From Dryocola clanedunensis (GTDB taxonomy: Bacteria; Pseudomonadota; Gammaproteobacteria; Enterobacterales; Enterobacteriaceae): DNA of 64,000 nucleotides. Location: NCBI RefSeq assembly GCF_025215155.1, contig NZ_JALHAM010000115.1; one strand, 5' to 3'. Of this stretch, positions 51,460-59,924 are shown in pieces. The position numbers were made by a program, and so were the translations under genes. Numbering within the stretch: position 1 is the first letter of the stretch; each line of letters begins with the position of its first letter. The notes under the pieces are model-generated. The model was not told the DNA's origin, did not search any database, and was given only the letters and a program-made list of their open reading frames with translations.

Positions 51460-51539
51460 TGTCGGATGGCGCTACGCTTATCCGACCTAAGTTTTACATA
51501 TTAGCCTGGAGGGCGGATACGCAACGCGTCATCCGCCGC
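51460..51539. repeat. BIME between rlmC and artJ
   Basis: An inverted REP (51460-51490, tgtcggatggcgctacgctt then atccgaccta) and a direct unit (51510-51539, gagggcggatacgcaacgcg then tcatccgccg) lie in the convergent gap, ten bases from the artJ stop. It may double as the 3' end of both transcripts. Confidence 0.85.
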
Positions 51540-51549
51540 TAGCAGAGGT

Positions 51550-52281
51550 TTACTGCGGGAACCACTGGTCGCTGATCTTCTGATAAGTCCCGTCGGCCTT
51601 GATGGCCGCCAGCGCGTCATTCAGCTTTTTCAGCAGCGCCTTATTCTCCGGACGAACCGCAATGCCCAGACCTGTGCCGAAGTACTGCGGGTCAGTGACA
51701 TGTTCGCCCACGGTGCCCAGCTGTGGGTTGGTTTTCAGCCACTCGTTCACCACCGCGGTATCGCCAAACACTCCATCAAGACGGCCATTTTTCAGGTCAA
51801 TAATCGCGTTCTGGTAGCTGTCATAAGAGACAGTTTTAATTTCCGGATGCTTATCCTGAAGGTATTTCTGGTGCGTCGTACCGTTCTCCATCCCAACGCG
51901 CTTTCCTTTTAGTTCGTTCAGTGATTTGAACGCACCTTTTTTAGCAATCACCACGGCGGAGTTAGCGTAATACGGATCGGTGAAAGCAACCTGCTTGCTG
52001 CGCTCCGGGGTGATATCCATACCGGAGATCACCGCATCGTACTTACGGAATTTCAGCGACGGGATAAGGCTGTCGAAGGCGTGGTTGGTAAAGGTACAGT
52101 CGGCCTGCATCTGTTTGCACAACGCTTTGGCGAGATCGATATCAAATCCGACGATCTGGTTGCTGGCGTTCAGCGATTCAAAAGGCGGATAGGTTGCGGA
52201 GGAACCAAAGCTGATTTTCTCGGCGGCAGTGGCGCTGAATGCGGCTGAAGCGAACAGGGTGGCCAAAAGTAACTTCTTCAT
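51550..52281 (-). CDS. artJ: Arginine-binding periplasmic protein ArtJ
   Basis: ArtJ binds L-arginine with high affinity and feeds the ArtQMP transporter; 243 residues as in E. coli. The signal peptide MKKLLLATLFASAAFSATAA precedes EKISFG. The pocket blocks ATYPPFESLNASNQIVGFD, ISGMDITPERSKQVAFTDPY and GMENGTTHQKYLQDKHPEI are typical. It is transcribed separately from artPIQM, with a terminator and two tandem ARG boxes between them, which fits the known arginine/ArgR repression of artJ. Confidence 0.95.
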   Translation of the reverse strand: MKKLLLATLFASAAFSATAAEKISFGSSATYPPFESLNASNQIVGFDIDLAKALCKQMQADCTFTNHAFDSLIPSLKFRKYDAVISGMDITPERSKQVAFTDPYYANSAVVIAKKGAFKSLNELKGKRVGMENGTTHQKYLQDKHPEIKTVSYDSYQNAIIDLKNGRLDGVFGDTAVVNEWLKTNPQLGTVGEHVTDPQYFGTGLGIAVRPENKALLKKLNDALAAIKADGTYQKISDQWFPQ

Positions 52282-52349
52282 AGAGACTGCTCCCGTCTGT
52301 CGTGTTGTCTGAGATCGTCGTTTCCCGACGTCAGATAACCTTGCCAGTG

Positions 52350-52388
52350 AATGAATTTATATGCAATAAAATTGTATAATTATATTAA
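52350..52388. promoter_or_regulatory. Tandem ARG boxes upstream of artJ
   Basis: Two 18-bp boxes (52350-52367, AATGAATTTATATGCAAT; 52371-52388, ATTGTATAATTATATTAA) lie three bases apart, the spacing needed by an ArgR hexamer. The first matches the consensus AATGAATAATTATTCATT in 13 of 18 positions; the second matches mainly in its left half and centre. They stand 69-107 bp before the artJ start. Confidence 0.75.
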
Positions 52389-52401
52389 TCGGGATAATGA
52401 A

Positions 52402-52423
52402 AAGGCGGAGAAGTCCCCGCCTT
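52402..52423 (-). terminator. Terminator of artPIQM
   Basis: The 7-bp stem AAGGCGG / CCGCCTT with an 8-nt loop, followed on the minus strand by TTCATT, begins 10 bp beyond the artM stop. It insulates artJ from the upstream operon. Confidence 0.65.
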
Positions 52424-52433
52424 ATTTCGCCGT

Positions 52434-53102
52434 TTAATTTCGCCGTTCAAACGCCAGCGCCCGACGCTCTATCAGCCTCATCAACAGCGTCAAAAGTCCG
52501 TTAACAACCAGATAGACCAGACCTGCTGCACCAAAGACCATGACGTCGTAAGTTCTACCGTAGAGCAGCTGTCCATACCCCATTACTTCCATCAGCGTAA
52601 TGGTGTAGGCCAGTGAGGTGCTCTTAAAGACCAGAACCACTTCGTTGGAGTAAGAGGAGAGGGCGCGCTTAAATGCATAGGGTAGCAAAATTGCCAGCGT
52701 GTCTTTCTTGCTCATCCCCAGCGCACCGCAGGACTGCCACTGGCCTTCCGGAATGGCGCGAATCGCACCATAAAACAGCTGCGTGGTGTACGCGGCGCTG
52801 TTCAGCGACAGAGCTATCAGCGCACACAGCCACGGCTCGGAGAGCAGGTGCCACAGCGCCGGGTAGTTCTGAATCGAAGGGAACTGGCCAGGCCCGTAGT
52901 AAATCAGGAAGATCTGCACCAGCAGCGGCGTGCCGGTGAACAGCGTGATATACGCACGGACGATGTACACCAGCACCGGCGTTTTCAGCGTCAGGATGAT
53001 GGTGAAAATCAGCGCCAGTATCAGTGCGACAACGATGGACGCGGCGGTTAGCGTCAGGCTGGTGTGCAGCCCTTTCATCAGCTCCGGTAAATACTCAAGC
53101 AT
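52434..53102 (-). CDS. artM: Arginine ABC importer permease ArtM
   Basis: A 222-residue inner-membrane permease of the HisM type, matching E. coli ArtM in length. The EAA loop reads WQSCGALGMSKKDTLAILLP, and helix-rich segments such as ITLFTGTPLLVQIFLIYYGP are conserved. Its ATG overlaps the artQ stop (TGATG). It is the last gene of artPIQM. Confidence 0.96.
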   Translation of the reverse strand: MLEYLPELMKGLHTSLTLTAASIVVALILALIFTIILTLKTPVLVYIVRAYITLFTGTPLLVQIFLIYYGPGQFPSIQNYPALWHLLSEPWLCALIALSLNSAAYTTQLFYGAIRAIPEGQWQSCGALGMSKKDTLAILLPYAFKRALSSYSNEVVLVFKSTSLAYTITLMEVMGYGQLLYGRTYDVMVFGAAGLVYLVVNGLLTLLMRLIERRALAFERRN

Positions 53103-53818
53103 CAGCCCGGTCTCCGTTCAAAGCGAGTGGCACGCAGATCAATACGCTTGAGGATGTACTGGCTGAACAGCGTAATCACCAGATAGATAGCCGCAGCGAC
53201 CACGTACCAGGTAAAAGGCTCCTGGGTACGGGTGGCAATGCTTTTTGTTTGCAGCATCAGGTCGTTTACGCTGATGAGGCTGACCAGCGCGGTGTCTTTC
53301 AGCAGCACCAGCCACTGGTTTCCCAGGCCGGGCAGCGCGTGACGCCACATCTGCGGCATTACCAGACGGAAAAAGATAGCAACTTTCGACAGCCCCAGCG
53401 CCTGACCGGATTCCCACTGACCCACAGGTACCGCTTTTAGCGCACCGCGCAGGGTCTGCGAAGCATAGGCGGAATAGAGAAGGGATAGCGCGATAACGCC
53501 GCACAGGAATGGGCTAACGTCGAAGTTCTCAATCTGCATCTGAATGGGGATCTGGGCAAACCCAAGGTTCAGGGTAAAGCCGTCCGACAGGGTTAACAGC
53601 AGTTGAGAGGAGCCGAAGTAGACAAAAAGGACGACCAGAATTTCAGGCAGACCGCGCAGTACGGTGACCGTTGCCGAGCCGATCCATGCTACCGGACGCC
53701 ATCTGGCCGACTCCCAGACGGCAAAGATCATCGCCAGCGCGAGGCCGACGATCAGTGCACAAACGGCAAGGCCGACGGTCATCCCGGCGGCGCTTGCTAA
53801 TGGAAAAATTTCGTTCAT
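53102..53818 (-). CDS. artQ: Arginine ABC importer permease ArtQ
   Basis: The second arginine permease, 238 residues as in E. coli. Conserved elements are TVLRGLPEILVVLFVYFGSS, the EAA loop WESGQALGLSKVAIFFRLVM and LPGLGNQWLVLLKDTALVSL. It lies nine bases downstream of artI and overlaps artM by one base, so the permeases are coupled. Confidence 0.96.
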   Translation of the reverse strand: MNEIFPLASAAGMTVGLAVCALIVGLALAMIFAVWESARWRPVAWIGSATVTVLRGLPEILVVLFVYFGSSQLLLTLSDGFTLNLGFAQIPIQMQIENFDVSPFLCGVIALSLLYSAYASQTLRGALKAVPVGQWESGQALGLSKVAIFFRLVMPQMWRHALPGLGNQWLVLLKDTALVSLISVNDLMLQTKSIATRTQEPFTWYVVAAAIYLVITLFSQYILKRIDLRATRFERRPG

Positions 53819-53827
53819 TCAGTTGGC

Positions 53828-54559
53828 TTACTTCTGGAACCATTTTTTGTAGATGGTCTCGTAAGTCCCATCTTGTTTCACTTTGGCCAGCGCAGTATTG
53901 AACTTCGCCTGCAGGTCAGTGTTGCCCTGACGAACCGCGATGCCCAGACCGGTGCCGAAGTAGCCTTTATCCGTCACTTTGTCACCAATAGGTGCCAGTT
54001 TCGGCTCGGCTTTCAGCCATTCGGTAACCACTGCGGTGTCACCGAATACCGCGTCGATACGCCCATTTTGCAGATCCAGCTTCGCGTTCTGGTAGCTGTC
54101 GTAAGGAACGGTAGTGATTTCTGGATGTTTATCCATAATGAATTTCTGGTGCGTGGTGCCGTTCTGTACGCCGACTTTTTTACCTTTCAGCGCCGCGATA
54201 TCGGCAACTTTGCCTTTCTGGCCGACGAACAGCGCGGAGTTGTCGTAGTAAGGGGTGCTGAACAGAACCTGCTTTTCACGCTCTGGCGTGATGTCCATAC
54301 CGGCCATGACGGCGTCGATACGGCGGAATTTCAGGCTTGGGATCAGGCTGTCGAACGACTGATTGGCGAAGGTGCAGGTCGCCTCCATCTCTTTACACAG
54401 TGCGTTAGCCAGATCGACATCGAAGCCGACAATCTTGTTGCTGGCATCCATGGATTCAAACGGAGGGTAAGACGCTTCGGTGGCAAAACGAATGGTTTGC
54501 GCCGCCGTGGCGCTCAGGCTCAAACCGGCAAGCAATGTGGCAAGCAGAACTTTTTTCAT
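53828..54559 (-). CDS. artI: Arginine/ornithine-type binding protein ArtI
   Basis: A periplasmic binding protein paralogous to ArtJ; 243 residues from the ATG at 54559 (longer frame rejected). The signal peptide MKKVLLATLLAGLSLSATAA is followed by QTIRFATEASYPPF. Conserved blocks are VMAGMDITPEREKQVLFSTP and GVQNGTTHQKFIMDKHPEI. ArtI and ArtJ share the MDITPER core and overall plan, so the pair arose by duplication around artQM. In E. coli the ArtI ligand is less clear than that of ArtJ. Confidence 0.95.
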   Translation of the reverse strand: MKKVLLATLLAGLSLSATAAQTIRFATEASYPPFESMDASNKIVGFDVDLANALCKEMEATCTFANQSFDSLIPSLKFRRIDAVMAGMDITPEREKQVLFSTPYYDNSALFVGQKGKVADIAALKGKKVGVQNGTTHQKFIMDKHPEITTVPYDSYQNAKLDLQNGRIDAVFGDTAVVTEWLKAEPKLAPIGDKVTDKGYFGTGLGIAVRQGNTDLQAKFNTALAKVKQDGTYETIYKKWFQK

Positions 54560-54579
54560 TGTCATTTTCCCGTTCAATA

Positions 54580-55308
54580 TCAGTGTGATAAATAGAATTT
54601 AAACGCTTCGGTCTGCGGATTAGCAAAGCAGCTCGCGTCGCCCTGCTCCACAATATGGCCATTTTCCATGTACACCACGCGGCTGGCGGTTTTACGCGCA
54701 ACTTCCACCTCGTGGGTGACAATAACCTGGGTAATGTTGGTCTCAGCCAGCTCGCGAATGATGCTGACGATCTGTGCGGTGATCTCAGGATCCAGCGCTG
54801 CGGTTGGCTCGTCAAACAGCAGGATCTGCGGCTCCATCATCAGCGCACGGGCAATCGCCACGCGCTGCTGTTGACCACCGGACAGGTGCAGCGGATAGCG
54901 ATCCATGTACGGTTTCAGGCGCAGACGTTCGAGAAGCTTATCGGCACGGGCGCGCGCCTGATCTTTGCTTAACCCCAGCACGCGGCAGGGCGCTTCGATC
55001 AGGTTCTGCACCACGGTGAGGTGCGGCCACAGATTGTACTGCTGGAAGACCATACCGACGTTCTGACGCAGTTCGCGAATCGCTTTGTCGCCAGGCGCTT
55101 TCACGAAGTCGAAACGATTACCCGCAATGTTGAGCTGGCCGGATTTCGGCATCTCAAGCAGGTTAAGTACGCGCAGCAGCGAGCTTTTGCCCGCACCGCT
55201 TGGCCCAAGCAGCACCAGCGTTTCGCCATGCGGGCACTCAAGGGTGATATCGAACAGCGCCTGATGCGCGCCGTAAAAGCAGTTTATGCCGTTTAGTTGA
55301 ATGCTCAT
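54580..55308 (-). CDS. artP: Arginine ABC importer ATPase ArtP
   Basis: The 242-residue ATPase of the arginine importer, start 55308 (MSIQLNGINCFYGAHQALFD) as in E. coli. Walker A GPSGAGKSS is at 35-43, the signature is LSGGQQQRVAIARAL, Walker B is ILLFDEPTAALDP, and VIVTHEVEVA holds the switch histidine. It is the first gene of artPIQM, with 20 bp to artI. Confidence 0.97.
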   Translation of the reverse strand: MSIQLNGINCFYGAHQALFDITLECPHGETLVLLGPSGAGKSSLLRVLNLLEMPKSGQLNIAGNRFDFVKAPGDKAIRELRQNVGMVFQQYNLWPHLTVVQNLIEAPCRVLGLSKDQARARADKLLERLRLKPYMDRYPLHLSGGQQQRVAIARALMMEPQILLFDEPTAALDPEITAQIVSIIRELAETNITQVIVTHEVEVARKTASRVVYMENGHIVEQGDASCFANPQTEAFKFYLSH

Positions 55309-55353
55309 TCGTTGCGGGTTACATAGCAATTGAGGCCGCAAAGATTACCTTTA

Positions 55354-55371
55354 ACAGAATAGTTATGCAAT
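55354..55371 (-). promoter_or_regulatory. Candidate single ARG box upstream of artP
   Basis: ATTGCATAACTATTCTGT matches the ARG consensus in 13 of 18 positions and lies about 46 bp before the artP start. No second box is found at the expected 21-bp distance on either side. Confidence 0.4.
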
Positions 55372-55536
55372 CTTTGTGCGTGAAAACTTAAAAACAACCG
55401 GGATCTACACTTAAAAGTAGCACAAAATAGCGGGGCGCGATGGGGGTAAGAATAAATGTCGGCGTTATGCATAAACTCCAGACTATTTATAGGGGTTATG
55501 AATTTAACCCCTTTTTGGATGCGGGTGGAGCGTCGA

Positions 55537-56064
55537 TCAGTTGGTTTCAATGGCCTGGCGGAGGGTGCCGGAAGGCGCATGGCTGTTGTTGCCCAGATAA
55601 CGCACGTCGTCCACGGCCCAGCACTGGCCTTCGCGGATCATCAGCACTTCATCCTGCCAGTTAACGCTACCTTTGCTCAGGTTCACGCGCAGCGGAATGT
55701 TGCGTGCATCGGTGTTCGGAATGGTGGAGGCAGAAGCGACGTCAGCCGTGTCCGCACCATCAGCACTGCTGGAGAAGATATTCCCGCGCATAAAGGTATT
55801 CTGTGCATTCGGGGAGGCGCTGGCTTTTTGTAAGTCCTGAGCCAGCGAGTCGCTGAGATAAGGACGCAGGCCGGTCAGCGCGCTGGTGCCCTGTGATTTG
55901 TGCGTAATCTGGTAGTCATAAAACTTCTGCGCGACGCTGTCCGGGCCGCCATCAATGCAAGCGCCGCTGCGGGTGCCGATGTCTTTATAAGCAGGCGTCA
56001 CTGTTGTTGTACAGGCCGAGAGAAGTACGGCGCACGGAAGAAGAAGCAAAACTGAGCTGCGCAT
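55537..56064 (-). CDS. ybjP: Lipoprotein YbjP
   Basis: A 175-residue predicted outer-membrane lipoprotein, similar to E. coli YbjP (171 residues). The signal peptide ends in lipobox LLSAC (Cys18), followed by TTTVTPAYKDIGTRSG. The C-terminal part VASASTIPNTDARNIPLRVN and QDEVLMIREGQCWAVDDVRY is strongly conserved, while the middle (SSADGADTADVA) is variable. Function is unknown. It is divergent from ybjQ. Confidence 0.92.
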   Translation of the reverse strand: MRSSVLLLLPCAVLLSACTTTVTPAYKDIGTRSGACIDGGPDSVAQKFYDYQITHKSQGTSALTGLRPYLSDSLAQDLQKASASPNAQNTFMRGNIFSSSADGADTADVASASTIPNTDARNIPLRVNLSKGSVNWQDEVLMIREGQCWAVDDVRYLGNNSHAPSGTLRQAIETN

Positions 56065-56171
56065 TTTATTTCCTTATTTTTAGCTGGAGGACTACCTTAG
56101 CATAGCGTATCGCTGTCAAAATGCGTGACAGACCGTGCGCTAAGATATTGATCCAAAGAGAGGAGAAGCTA

Positions 56172-56492
56172 ATGCAATTTACCACAACCCCAACGCTTGA
56201 AGGTCAAAGCATCACACAATATTGTGGCGTCGTAACAGGTGAGGCTATCCTGGGGGCCAATATTTTCAGAGATTTCTTTGCGGGCGTGCGCGATATCGTG
56301 GGTGGTCGTTCCGGTGCTTACGAGAAAGAGCTACGTAAAGCTCGTGAAATTGCCTTCCGGGAGTTGCAGGAACAGGCCGAAAGTCTGGGAGCAAATGCTG
56401 TGGTCGGTATTGATATCGATTACGAAACAGTAGGCAAAGACAGCAGCATGCTGATGGTCAGTATTACCGGTACGGCAGTGAAGACCCGCTGA
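56172..56492 (+). CDS. ybjQ: YbjQ, UPF0145 protein
   Basis: A 106-residue protein of the widespread UPF0145/YbjQ family, almost identical to E. coli YbjQ. The core runs TGEAILGANIFRDFFAGVRD, IVGGRSGAYEKELRKAREIA and ANAVVGIDIDYETVG. It is thought to form pentamers. The ATG at 56172 follows AGGAGAAG. Its stop overlaps the amiD start (TGATG). Function is unclear. Confidence 0.95.
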   Translation: MQFTTTPTLEGQSITQYCGVVTGEAILGANIFRDFFAGVRDIVGGRSGAYEKELRKAREIAFRELQEQAESLGANAVVGIDIDYETVGKDSSMLMVSITGTAVKTR

Positions 56493-57337
56493 TGAAAAGC
56501 CGGATTGCCGCGCTTCTGGTTGCCTTCTTGCTGGCGGGCTGCGCCAGTGAGAAGGACAGCGTCGAGAAGGTCATCGTCGATAAGGGCAGCTATAAAATCG
56601 ACGCCAGCCGCCGGGCGCAGGCGGCTTACCCGCGCGTAAAAGTGTTAGTCATTCATTATACCGCCGATGATTTCCAGAGTTCATTGAGCACGCTTACCGA
56701 TGCCAATGTCAGTTCTCATTATCTGATTCCCAACACGCCTCCGGTATCTGAAGGGAAACCGGTCATCTGGCAGCTGGTACCTGAAAGCGAGCTGGCCTGG
56801 CACGCAGGCGTGAGTTTCTGGCGAGGCGCTACTCGAATCAACGATACTTCAATTGGTATTGAGCTGGAGAACACCGGCTATACGCGTAACGGTGGCATAA
56901 AACAGTTTTATCCGTTTAACGCCCCGCAGATAGACGTGCTGGAAAAGCTGGCGAAAGAGATTATTGAACGCTATCACATCGCCCCGCAGAACGTGGTGGC
57001 GCATGGGGATATCGCTCCCCAGCGTAAGGTTGATCCCGGCCCGCTCTTTCCCTGGCAGCAGCTGGCGGAAAAGGGCATCGGAGCCTGGCCGGACGCAGCA
57101 CGCGTAGCGTTTTATCTTAACGGGCGCGATCCGTATTCGGCGGTGGACAATGCAAGCCTGCTGGATTTACTGTCACGCTATGGTTATCAGGTGAACAGGG
57201 GGATGACGAAGGCAGAGCAGCGGAGAGTGATTAGCGCCTTCCAGATGCACTTCCGCCCGGCGCTGTATAACGGCGTGGCGGATGCGCAAAGTCAGGCGAT
57301 TGCCGAGGCACTGCTGGAGAAATACGGACAGGGCTGA
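56492..57337 (+). CDS. amiD: N-acetylmuramoyl-L-alanine amidase AmiD
   Basis: AmiD is a zinc amidase lipoprotein anchored in the outer membrane that cleaves murein and anhydro-muropeptides. It has 281 residues (276 in E. coli). The lipobox LLAGC is at about 13-17. Zinc ligands lie in VLVIHYTADDF and in VVAHGDIAPQRKVDPGPLFP; the catalytic glutamate is probably in TSIGIELENTGY. A C-terminal PG_binding_1 domain follows (DLLSRYGYQVNRGMTKAEQR). It overlaps the ybjQ stop by one base. Confidence 0.96.
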   Translation: MKSRIAALLVAFLLAGCASEKDSVEKVIVDKGSYKIDASRRAQAAYPRVKVLVIHYTADDFQSSLSTLTDANVSSHYLIPNTPPVSEGKPVIWQLVPESELAWHAGVSFWRGATRINDTSIGIELENTGYTRNGGIKQFYPFNAPQIDVLEKLAKEIIERYHIAPQNVVAHGDIAPQRKVDPGPLFPWQQLAEKGIGAWPDAARVAFYLNGRDPYSAVDNASLLDLLSRYGYQVNRGMTKAEQRRVISAFQMHFRPALYNGVADAQSQAIAEALLEKYGQG

Positions 57338-57339
57338 GA

Positions 57340-58356
57340 TCAGCCCTTATGACGATGCAGCGTACCGTGGTCTTTCAGCCAAATCGCGGTACGGCGAATA
57401 CCTTCGTCCAGCGAGACGACAGGCTGGTAGCCGAGCTCGGTTTCAGCGCGCGTTGTATCAAGCGTCAGGTCAAAGTTCAGCTTCGAGACGCCATAGTGCG
57501 TCAGCGCAGGTTCGCGCGACTCTTTGTTACCAAACTTTTCCATACCGCGAGCGATGATATCCAGCATCGGATAGGGTACCGAGCGGATGCGACATTTAAT
57601 ATCCAGCTCGTCAATCAGCTTCTGCACAATGGTGCGCAGCGGGCGGGCTTCCATATTGGTGATGTTATAGGCGCGGCCCGACGGGAGCTTCTCCTGCTCC
57701 GTTGCCAGCCACATCGCGTGAACGGCATTTTCCAGATACGTCATATCAACCATCGCTTCTCCCCCGCGCGGCAGCAGCACGCTCCCGTAGTGGCGCATCA
57801 TCTGCACCAGGCGTGGGAAAAAGACTTTATCGTGCGGCCCAAACAGGCTTTGCGGACGTAAAATAGTGAAGCGCGTGTGCGGGTTCGACTGGGACAACAG
57901 CTGAATAACTTCTTCGCTTGCGGCTTTGCTGCGGGCGAACTCATTGGCGAGACGCACCGGGCGGAAATCTTCACTGATATTACGATGGTGATGATAGTCA
58001 AAATAGAGTGACGGGGAGGAAATATGTATGAAGTTACGCACGCCCCAGGCGACGGCCCATTCGCCCAGGCGACGGGTTGCCCGCACGTTCGCCAGGTCGA
58101 AGGCTTGTTGGGTTCCCCACGGCGAGGTAAAGCTCGAGCAGTGCCAGAGCGTATCGACATCGGCCAGCATGATTTTGGCCTGCGAGGAGACCAGCTCCGT
58201 CAGGTCAGCATGCACAAACTCTGCGCCCATTTTTTGCAGCAGTTTGCCCATGGCCTCATTGCGGCCCGTGGCTCGTACGCTGATACCTTTGGCACGCAGA
58301 TATTCGACCGCGTTTCGGCCTAAACCGCTGGTGGCGCCCGTGACCAGTACCTTCAT
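57340..58356 (-). CDS. ybjS: NAD(P)-dependent epimerase/dehydratase-like YbjS
   Basis: YbjS is an extended short-chain dehydrogenase, 338 residues from the ATG at 58356 (337 in E. coli; the longer frame adds an unconserved 22-residue N-terminus). The Rossmann motif GATSGLGRN lies at residues 7-15. The active site is unusual: Tyr of the normal YxxxK is replaced in FARSKAASEE. Other conserved blocks are HISSPSLYFDYHHHR and LRPQSLFGPHDKVFFPRL. Substrate unknown. It follows ybjT and ltaE in the same direction and converges on amiD with only two bases between the stops. Confidence 0.93.
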   Translation of the reverse strand: MKVLVTGATSGLGRNAVEYLRAKGISVRATGRNEAMGKLLQKMGAEFVHADLTELVSSQAKIMLADVDTLWHCSSFTSPWGTQQAFDLANVRATRRLGEWAVAWGVRNFIHISSPSLYFDYHHHRNISEDFRPVRLANEFARSKAASEEVIQLLSQSNPHTRFTILRPQSLFGPHDKVFFPRLVQMMRHYGSVLLPRGGEAMVDMTYLENAVHAMWLATEQEKLPSGRAYNITNMEARPLRTIVQKLIDELDIKCRIRSVPYPMLDIIARGMEKFGNKESREPALTHYGVSKLNFDLTLDTTRAETELGYQPVVSLDEGIRRTAIWLKDHGTLHRHKG

Positions 58357-58455
58357 GTCGACCAACTCATTTTGATTGAGATTAACGCTGCGCATTTTTC
58401 CGTGAAATGGCAGCGCTTGCAATGAATAAAAGAGTAAGAGTAGTAAGAATAAGAA

Positions 58456-59907
58456 CTAACGAAGAACTTTGCGCGAAGAGTGTTCGGCAAGTTTAGCGAT
58501 TCGTCGAGCCATACCCTTAAAAATGAACAGGTGAGCCGGGATCATCACCAGCCAGTAAAACAGCCCGGCGGTGCCGTGTGGATGCCACCATGCGCGCACA
58601 TCGAGCGTTCGCTTTTCACCTTTATCATTCAGCGTAAAAGTCAGTCTGCCAAGCCCTGGTGCTTTCATGCCAAACAGCAGTGCCAGCTCCTTTTGTGGCT
58701 CGACAATAATCACTTTCCAACTGTCCACCGTGTCACCGACTTCGAGCATCGGGTGAGCGGGGCGGCCTTTCGCGAGCTTATGGCCAATCATCAGATCCAT
58801 ACACGCACGGGTTTTCCAGAGCGCATTGCCAAAGAAATAGCCTTCTTTGCCGCCAAGCTGATTCACCACCTCCCAAAGGTCGGCGAGGCTTGCCGTGGTT
58901 TCCACCGTGCAACCAGCCTGCTTCGGGAAAAAACCATACTCAGGACGCCAGCGGGCATAGGCCTGTGCATCGTATCCCCAGTCCTGGGAGTTGGCGAGCT
59001 TGTGCTCATCGGCAAGCGTTGTGCGTACCGCATCGTCAAATGAGATAAGTTGCTGTGGGATGAGTTCCCGCAATGTCCTGTCGTCGGCCAGCAGGTCGTG
59101 TTTTAACCCCTGAATCAACGCTTTGGCGATCGTAGGAGGCACGGAGGTGATGACATTCAGGAACCAGACAGAAATCCAGCTGGTAGGCAAGGGGACCGGA
59201 ATCAAGGGGCGATGACGGCCGCTGATCGCCATAAAACGCTCAAACTGGCGCTGGTAGCTGAGCACTTCCGGCCCGGCGGCCTCAAATAACCTGTTTTCCT
59301 GCGAGGGATGCTGCAGCAGCGTGACCAGATAATAAAGAAGGTTTTCCAGCGCAATAGGGGTTGTTCGTGAGCGTACCCAGCGCGGCGGCGTCAGCACTGG
59401 CAGGTTGTAAACCATATCGCGCATCACTTCAAAGGCTGCTGAACCAGCGCCTATGATAATTCCTGCACGCAGTTCGGTTACCGGAACACCTGAATCCCGG
59501 AGAATATCCGCGGTAAGCTGCCGGGCACGCAGATGATCGGAGCTTTGATCCCCATCAGGTGCCTGAAGCGAACTTAAAAAGATGATCTGTTTTACCGGAT
59601 GTTCTTTTAGCGCATCCCGCAGATTAAGCGCAGCCTGGCGTTCATGTGCGACAAAATCCGGCCCGTCGCCCATGCTGTGTATCAGATAGTAAAGTGTATC
59701 TACGTCCGCGAGCAGTTCCGGGAGTTGCTGTGGCCACTGTAAATCCACATAGCGGCATTCTACGCCGGGCCACTGCTGCTTCTTAAGCCACTCCACGCGG
59801 CGGGCGGCGGCCACGACATGATGCCCGGCTTCAACAAGCTTCGGCACCAGATGTTGACCAATGTACCCGCTCGCACCAAGTACGAGGATATTTTGCGGCT
59901 GCGTCAT
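58456..59907 (-). CDS. ybjT: Atypical SDR with DUF2867 domain, YbjT
   Basis: YbjT (483 residues, 476 in E. coli) joins an N-terminal NAD(P)-binding Rossmann domain (LGASGYIGQHLVPKL, residues 7-21) to a C-terminal DUF2867 domain (ALWKTRACMDLMIGHKLAKG onward). The end YWLVMIPAHLFIFKGMARRI is hydrophobic and may touch the membrane. Function is unknown. It lies 17 bp downstream of ltaE and is likely co-transcribed with it. Confidence 0.94.
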   Translation of the reverse strand: MTQPQNILVLGASGYIGQHLVPKLVEAGHHVVAAARRVEWLKKQQWPGVECRYVDLQWPQQLPELLADVDTLYYLIHSMGDGPDFVAHERQAALNLRDALKEHPVKQIIFLSSLQAPDGDQSSDHLRARQLTADILRDSGVPVTELRAGIIIGAGSAAFEVMRDMVYNLPVLTPPRWVRSRTTPIALENLLYYLVTLLQHPSQENRLFEAAGPEVLSYQRQFERFMAISGRHRPLIPVPLPTSWISVWFLNVITSVPPTIAKALIQGLKHDLLADDRTLRELIPQQLISFDDAVRTTLADEHKLANSQDWGYDAQAYARWRPEYGFFPKQAGCTVETTASLADLWEVVNQLGGKEGYFFGNALWKTRACMDLMIGHKLAKGRPAHPMLEVGDTVDSWKVIIVEPQKELALLFGMKAPGLGRLTFTLNDKGEKRTLDVRAWWHPHGTAGLFYWLVMIPAHLFIFKGMARRIAKLAEHSSRKVLR

Positions 59908-59924
59908 CTTCCCTGACTCCCTTT

